This document shows, one piece after another, positions 59,466 through 64,000 of a stretch of DNA of 64,000 nucleotides; positions within the stretch are counted from its first letter, which is position 1, and each line of letters starts with the position of its first letter. The notes under the pieces were generated by a model. The model was not told the DNA's origin. It saw nothing but the letters and a program-made list of their open reading frames with translations, and searched no databases. This DNA is from Candidatus Alloclostridium intestinigallinarum (GTDB lineage: Bacteria > Bacillota > Clostridia > Christensenellales > UBA3700), in the NCBI GenBank assembly GCA_904382605.1, contig CAJFJA010000004.1, positions 1-64,000 on the forward strand, written 5' to 3'. The position numbers and the translations under genes were made by a program.

Positions 59466-60836
59466 ATGAAAACGCTGGATCTGGGAAGCCCGAATATTCT
59501 GCGCACGTCGCTCAGGCTGGCTGTGCCCGCCATGGTGGCGCAGTTTATCAACGTATTGTACTCCATAGTGGACAGAATATTCGTGGGAAATATGGCGGAA
59601 ATAGGCGACCTCGCGCTTGCGGGCGTAGGCGTCTGCGCGCCGGTGACCACGCTTATAACTTCCTTTGCCTCGCTTGTGGGAATAGGCGGCGCGCCCATAT
59701 TTGCCATGAGCATGGGGGAAGGCAGACCGGACAACGCGCGCAAAATACTTTCCAACGCGCTGCTTATGCTGGTGATAATCGCCGCCTGCCTGACAGCGGT
59801 GATTCTACCCCTGCTCAAACCCCTTCTGATGACCTTCGGCGCAAGCGAAAACACCTACCCGTTCGCAAGGGAATATATGCTCGTATACGCAAGCGGCTGT
59901 ATTTTCGCCGTGCTTTCGGCAGGACTCAACCAGTTCATCACCGCGCAGGGCTATTCGGGAATAGCAATGGCGACGACCTGCATAGGCGCGATAGCGAACG
60001 TGGGACTTGACCCGCTTTTTATTTTCACGCTCGACATGGGCGTGACGGGAGCCGCCGCCGCAACCGTGCTTTCACAGGGACTGTCTTCCCTTTTCGTAAT
60101 CACTTTCCTGCTTATGCCCAAAACCAAGGTGCGCCTTTCGGTGGGCGGTTACAGCGGAAAAACCATGCTGCGCATAGTAAAAATGGGACTTTCGCCCTTC
60201 TTTATCACCGCGACCGACAGCGTTATCATAATAGTCCTGAACGCCGTAGTGCAAAAATACGGCGGAGCCGACGGAGATATGTGGGTAACCGTCGCCACGA
60301 TAGTGCAGGCCTTTCTCACGCTCATAACCATGCCTATGCTGGGCATAACCACGGGCACGCAGCCCGTACTCAGCTACAACTACGGCGCGCGCAATTCCGC
60401 ACTCATCAAAAAGGCGGAAAAAATAATAGTACTGATGTGCCTTACGTTTACGACGGTGATGTTTGCGCTTTCGTGGGCGATAGAAAAGCCCTTCGTATCC
60501 CTCTTCACCGACGACCCCGTGATAGCGCAGAACAGCGTGAGCGGCATACGCAAATATATGATAGGCATAATCCCGCTTGCCCTGCAATACGCGTTCGTGG
60601 ACGGACTTACCGCTCTCGGACAGCCGCGGTTCGCCTTCACTCTTTCCATAACGCGCAAGCTGGTGCTGCTGCTTTCGCTCACCTTCGCCCTTCCGGCGAT
60701 ATTCGGCGTGAGCGCGGTTTTCTACGCCGAACCTGCGGCGGATATTGCAAGCGCGATTCTCTCCACAACCACGTTCGCCCTCGTAATAAACAAAATTCTG
60801 AAAAAACGCGAACAGTCCGACTCTGGGATATTATAA
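59466..60836 (+). CDS. MATE-family efflux transporter
   Basis: A 456-residue, twelve-helix multidrug and toxin extrusion protein. Typical segments are AVPAMVAQFINVLYSIVDRI near the start, QGYSGIAMATTCIGAIANVG in the first half and ITMPMLGITTGTQPVLSYNY with GARNSALIKKA in the second. It exports drugs or metabolites in exchange for Na+ or H+. The start at 59466 gives the normal family N-terminus; upstream in-frame reading from 59388 lies in the promoter. Monocistronic. Confidence 0.92.
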   Translation: MKTLDLGSPNILRTSLRLAVPAMVAQFINVLYSIVDRIFVGNMAEIGDLALAGVGVCAPVTTLITSFASLVGIGGAPIFAMSMGEGRPDNARKILSNALLMLVIIAACLTAVILPLLKPLLMTFGASENTYPFAREYMLVYASGCIFAVLSAGLNQFITAQGYSGIAMATTCIGAIANVGLDPLFIFTLDMGVTGAAAATVLSQGLSSLFVITFLLMPKTKVRLSVGGYSGKTMLRIVKMGLSPFFITATDSVIIIVLNAVVQKYGGADGDMWVTVATIVQAFLTLITMPMLGITTGTQPVLSYNYGARNSALIKKAEKIIVLMCLTFTTVMFALSWAIEKPFVSLFTDDPVIAQNSVSGIRKYMIGIIPLALQYAFVDGLTALGQPRFAFTLSITRKLVLLLSLTFALPAIFGVSAVFYAEPAADIASAILSTTTFALVINKILKKREQSDSGIL

Positions 60837-60921
60837 TCCCCCACGCAAAACAGCCTGTTATCCGCGCCGCGCTTTACGCCTGTCTCGGGTACAAAAAATA
60901 ACAAATTGTTAGTTTTTCTTT

Positions 60922-60949
60922 TTGTAATACAATCAAAATGTTATATAAT
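60922..60949 (+). promoter_or_regulatory. Upstream promoter of the amino-acid ABC transporter
   Basis: TTGTAA, 16-base spacer, TATAAT. Confidence 0.6.
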
Positions 60950-60992
60950 TGCCGCCGATTTTACCAAAAACACATATTCTTATTACATTTAA

Positions 60993-61021
60993 TTGCGTAA
61001 GCGCGCGCATTGTGATATAAT
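60993..61021 (+). promoter_or_regulatory. Proximal promoter of the amino-acid ABC transporter
   Basis: TTGCGT, 17-base spacer, TATAAT with TGA before the -10. Confidence 0.65.
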
Positions 61022-61066
61022 TTTCCCTTGTAAAGGAAAGATATTTTCCGAATAAGGAGTATAGAG

Positions 61067-61927
61067 ATGAAAAAGAAAATTATCGTAACTCTCGCAGTCG
61101 TACTCGCGGTTGTCTGCCTTGCGGCAAGTTTCGCCGCCTGCGTCGACATGACCACCATGGGTCCCGACGAGATCAAAGATTACGGCACTCTGGTCATTGC
61201 GACCAACGCCGAATTCGAGCCTTTCGAGTACTTTGACGGCGAAGGCAACATTATCGGCTGGGATATGGACATCGCCCGCGAACTCGGCAGAATGTTGGGG
61301 CTTGACGAAGACCATGTGAAGATCAACCATATGGAATTCGACAGCGTGCTTTCCGCCGTCGCCTCCGGTTCCGCGCATATCGCCATGGCGGGTATCTCCC
61401 GCAACGCCGAGCGCGACAAGACCGTTGACTTTTCCGACGACGTGTTCGACAGCTCGCAGATGATCATCGTGCGCGCCGACAACACGGATATCCAGGACGC
61501 TTTCGACCTTGAAGGCAAGAGGGTCGGCGGACAGAACGGCACCGTCGGTCTGCAACTTGCGCAAATGAGCGAAGACTGGGCATATGAACTCGACGAAGAC
61601 GGCAACCCCATATTGGATAAGCCCATACTCGGCAAGCCTTCCTCGGCTAACGGCTATCTCTCCGGCGCGCTTGCCGTGGAAGCCCTTGTCAACGGACAGC
61701 TGGACGCGGTTATTCTGGATAAATATCCCGCGCAGGCGATTGCCGAAAACTACTCCGGCAGAGTGAAGATACTTGAAACTTCCGTATTCGACGACGCTTA
61801 CGCTTTCGCCGTAGCGGAAGGCAACAAGGCTCTTGCCGACTGGATAAACTCCGCCATTGCCGAGATGAAGGAAAGCGGCTTCTGGCAGAAAAACATGGAT
61901 AAGTACTTCGGCGGTACCGAAGAGTAA
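61067..61927 (+). CDS. Amino-acid ABC transporter substrate-binding lipoprotein
   Basis: A 286-residue family 3 solute-binding protein. A lipoprotein signal peptide ends in SFAAC. LVIATNAEFEPFEYFDGEGN, GWDMDIARELGRML and the MAGISRNAERDKTVDFSDD block are the polar amino-acid-binding signature. The loop DWAYELDEDGNPILDKPILG is longer than usual. AAGGAG precedes ATG. It is the first gene of the transporter operon; the 93-base gap to the permease holds two hairpins, which may keep more binding protein than permease mRNA. Confidence 0.93.
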   Translation: MKKKIIVTLAVVLAVVCLAASFAACVDMTTMGPDEIKDYGTLVIATNAEFEPFEYFDGEGNIIGWDMDIARELGRMLGLDEDHVKINHMEFDSVLSAVASGSAHIAMAGISRNAERDKTVDFSDDVFDSSQMIIVRADNTDIQDAFDLEGKRVGGQNGTVGLQLAQMSEDWAYELDEDGNPILDKPILGKPSSANGYLSGALAVEALVNGQLDAVILDKYPAQAIAENYSGRVKILETSVFDDAYAFAVAEGNKALADWINSAIAEMKESGFWQKNMDKYFGGTEE

Positions 61928-61941
61928 CACCCGGGACAAGA

Positions 61942-62001
61942 CGAGGACTTTCCTCGAATAAAACTAAAAACCGACAAGCCGAGGGGATTCCCTCGACTTG
62001 T
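61942..62001 (+). terminator. Intercistronic hairpins (attenuator or stabiliser)
   Basis: CGAGGA/TCCTCG (61942-61956) and ACAAG-CGAGGG-GATT-CCCTCG-CTTGT (61974-62001) hairpins without a T-run between the binding-protein and permease genes. Confidence 0.55.
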
Positions 62002-62020
62002 TCTGCAAAAAAGGGCGCGT

Positions 62021-62710
62021 ATGAGATTCGACTTTTCACACATTACCGATGCCGCCGCCACTTTGGGCAAAGCCTACGGCTGGACGATATTCATCACCGT
62101 CGGCGCGCTTGTCATAGGCATCATTCTGGGCACTCTGATAGCCATTTGTAAGGTTATCCCCCACAACAATTTTATCACAAGGGCTTTGGATAAGATTGTT
62201 TCCGTCTACGTGGCGATATTCCGCGGCACACCCCTTACCGTGCAGCTTTTTATCTTCTACTTTATCATATTCGCCGGCGTAACCATCATAAATTCGAACA
62301 TCCACCCCTACCTCATCGCGGTGGTGGGCTTCGGACTTAACTCCGCCGCCTACGTTTCCGAAACCATAAGGGCGGGCATTTTAAGCGTGGACAAGGGACA
62401 GATGGAAGCCGGCAGAGCGCTGGGGCTGAGCTACGGCAAGACCATGCGTTCGGTGATAATTCCGCAGGCGGCGAAGAGCATTATTCCCCCTTTGGGCAAC
62501 GAGGCGATAACCCTGGTCAAGGACACTTCCGTTGCGCTCGTTATAGGCGTAAGCGAATTCTTCACCGCTATCCGTTCGATAGTCGCGGCGACCTACGACG
62601 TGCTCACGCCCTACATATTTGCGGCAATCGTGTACTTTGTGACCGTGCTTATAATGACCTTCGCGCTGAATAAGCTGGAAAAACGTTTGAGGAGGAGCGA
62701 CGCAAGATGA
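62021..62710 (+). CDS. Amino-acid ABC transporter permease
   Basis: A 229-residue HisM/GlnP-type permease with five transmembrane helices. [20 protein letters not shown] is the family segment before the core, and the EAA loop [24 protein letters not shown] contacts the ATPase. AAAGGG precedes the ATG. Its stop overlaps the ATPase start (ATGA). Confidence 0.94.
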   Translation: MRFDFSHITDAAATLGKAYGWTIFITVGALVIGIILGTLIAICKVIPHNNFITRALDKIVSVYVAIFRGTPLTVQLFIFYFIIFAGVTIINSNIHPYLIAVVGFGLNSAAYVSETIRAGILSVDKGQMEAGRALGLSYGKTMRSVIIPQAAKSIIPPLGNEAITLVKDTSVALVIGVSEFFTAIRSIVAATYDVLTPYIFAAIVYFVTVLIMTFALNKLEKRLRRSDAR

Positions 62711-64000
62711 GTGAAGAAAACGTACTTATATCCACGCGCAGCCTTACCAAACGCTTCGGGAGCAAGGAAGTTCTGCGCGGCATAGACTGCGATATAAAGA
62801 TGGGCGAAAAAGTTGCGATTATCGGACCTTCCGGCAGCGGCAAATCCACTTTTCTGCGCTGTCTGAATCTGCTGGAAGTGCCCTCCGGCGGCACGGTCAC
62901 GGTAAACGGCGAATTGCTTTTCGGAAGCGATATGGTGGAAAAAGGCGACTCGCTTGCCGCAATAAAAAAGCAGCTGCACGACCTGATCTCCGGCGAATAT
63001 TCCGAAGAAGTGCGTACGCACCGCGAAGAAGCGGAGGGCGTAAAGGAAGATATCAGGCGCGCCAAAGAAGAACTCGGCGACATTAAAACAAGCATTAAGC
63101 TGCTCGCGTTGAAGGAAAAGCGCAGCCGCGGAACGGCGGCGAAAAAACCCGGGGAAAGCGGAACTTCCGAATCAAAAGATACGGACGGAAGCATTTCTTC
63201 ACGCCTTGAAGCGGCACGCGCCGCTTATACGGCAAAGAAAGCCGACATAGCTTCCCTCTCGCAGAAACTCGCGGGCATAAACGCCAAAATAAAACAGAAA
63301 AAAGCCGAAGCGCGCGGAGCCGCGGACAGGGAGGAGATAGCGCGTCTTACCCTGGCAAAGCGCGAGGCGGCGCAAGAGTTCCACAAGGCAAAGCGCGGGC
63401 ACGCCGCCGCCATGAAGCGCACCAACGCCGCCATCGACGAACACAGGCGCAACATGGGTATGGTGTTCCAGCACTTCAACCTGTTCAACAACCTCACGGT
63501 TATGGAGAACATTATGCTCGCCCCCGTTGCGCTGGGCGTAAAAGATATGAACAAAAAGCGCGGCGAACTTCTGAAGCGCAAGCTCCGCGGCGAGGACGTA
63601 AGCGAAGAGCTGGCGGCGCTCCCTTCAAGACTGGAGATAGAAGAAAACGCGAAGACGCGCGCAAAGCGGCTGCTTAAACGCGTAGGACTCGAAGACAAAG
63701 CCGACGTATACCCTTCCACCCTTTCGGGCGGACAGAAACAGCGCATTGCGATAGTGCGCGCCCTGGCGATGAATCCGCGCATAATGCTCTTTGACGAGCC
63801 TACTTCCGCCCTCGACCCCGAAATGGTGGGCGAAGTGCTGGAAGTTATCCGCGAACTTGCGGAAGAAGGCATGACTATGGTTATAGTCACCCACGAGATA
63901 GGTTTTGCCCGTGAAGTGGCGACGCGCGTGCTGTTCATAGACGAAGGCGTGATAAAAGAAGACGCACCTCCCAAGGAGCTTTTCGGAAATCCCAGGGATT
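62707..64000 (+). CDS. Amino-acid ABC transporter ATPase with large coiled-coil insertion (3' end cut by window)
   Basis: The frame is open from the ATG at 62707 to the window edge (431 codons, incomplete). All ATPase motifs are present in order: Walker [10 protein letters not shown] (40-48), Q-loop VFQHFNLF (Q255), signature LSGGQ (339-343), Walker [11 protein letters not shown] (361-370), H-loop THE (H396). Relatives have about 240-250 residues in all and about 50 between Walker A and the Q-loop; here that distance is about 215. The extra part (about 72-247) is charged, helical and coiled-coil-like ([40 protein letters not shown]). A second, smaller insertion (about 283-317) precedes the signature. 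Third gene of the operon, coupled to the permease. Confidence 0.92.
   Translation, partial: MSEENVLISTRSLTKRFGSKEVLRGIDCDIKMGEKVAIIGPSGSGKSTFLRCLNLLEVPSGGTVTVNGELLFGSDMVEKGDSLAAIKKQLHDLISGEYSEEVRTHREEAEGVKEDIRRAKEELGDIKTSIKLLALKEKRSRGTAAKKPGESGTSESKDTDGSISSRLEAARAAYTAKKADIASLSQKLAGINAKIKQKKAEARGAADREEIARLTLAKREAAQEFHKAKRGHAAAMKRTNAAIDEHRRNMGMVFQHFNLFNNLTVMENIMLAPVALGVKDMNKKRGELLKRKLRGEDVSEELAALPSRLEIEENAKTRAKRLLKRVGLEDKADVYPSTLSGGQKQRIAIVRALAMNPRIMLFDEPTSALDPEMVGEVLEVIRELAEEGMTMVIVTHEIGFAREVATRVLFIDEGVIKEDAPPKELFGNPRD

Noticed and set aside
62900..63450. Two separate genes or a frameshift in the ABC ATPase
   Set aside because: The frame is continuous, no internal stop or start signal separates the halves, and the motifs on both sides complete a single ATPase.
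1..64000. tRNA or rRNA genes
   Set aside because: The intergenic regions were read for T-loop and acceptor-stem patterns and for conserved rRNA segments; none was convincing. A tRNA-finding program would settle it.

Overview
The window looks like a chromosomal segment of a GC-rich, endospore-forming member of the Clostridia (Firmicutes/Bacillota), probably an uncultured gut anaerobe. The evidence is a SpoIIE phosphatase, a CwlD-type amidase and a SpoIIQ-like M23 protein; a T-box riboswitch on cysE-cysS; a THF riboswitch on a folate operon; a DarA-type cyclic-di-AMP receptor; an anaerobic sulfatase-maturase; FeoAB; and a minimal SUF pair. Assignment to the Christensenellales-like lineages is inference. 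No tRNA, rRNA, CRISPR array or prophage was seen.

Layout. 0-10 kb: GH20 hexosaminidase, lipoprotein, ECF sigma/RsgI-like anti-sigma pair, minimal SUF system, a broken XRE regulator beside a MITE-like element, a condensation-fold acyltransferase and a radical-SAM maturase. 10-20 kb: iron alcohol dehydrogenase, folate operon folC-folE-HD-folP-folBK-flavoprotein under a THF riboswitch, then a decayed patch (a frameshifted membrane protein with a perfect 22-bp inverted repeat and a lipoprotein with an in-frame amber codon) around a Pro-Glu-Val repeat protein. 20-31 kb: SpoIIQ-like/YwmB-like pair, GH2 glycosidase, Na+/amino-acid symporter, an RNA-methyltransferase operon with an exonuclease-BRCT protein, then T-box-cysE-cysS and an IS30 remnant. 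31-37 kb: feo iron-uptake locus, followed by an almost gene-free 2-kb repeat region with a 50-bp tandem array, MITE debris and a candidate structured RNA. 37-50 kb: secG-smpB-metY-metA, cwlD, spoIIE, a P-type ATPase, queH-darA, HAD phosphatase-thiamine pyrophosphokinase and an FAD oxidoreductase. 50-64 kb: housekeeping and accessory genes interspersed with two more MITE copies, ending in an amino-acid ABC transporter whose ATPase carries a very large coiled-coil insertion and runs off the window.

How the genes work together. The T-box cysE-cysS unit couples cysteine synthesis to Cys-tRNA charging; metA (with the acetyl-CoA-type Glu111) and metY form a direct-sulfhydrylation methionine route; the folate operon is controlled by its own end product; feoA-feoA-feoB plus a Cys-rich partner import ferrous iron that the SUF pair and radical-SAM enzymes need. 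Promoters are mostly -35/-10 with exactly 17-bp spacing, many with an extended -10 (TGn), and several genes have the -10 box only 6-9 nt before the start codon, i.e. leaderless transcripts.

Most notable: the ABC ATPase with roughly 165 extra residues between Walker A and the Q-loop; the 50-bp-period hairpin array upstream of feo; the MITE family with about 27-bp inverted termini; the leaderless promoter class; and the perfect inverted repeat inside a frameshifted gene.
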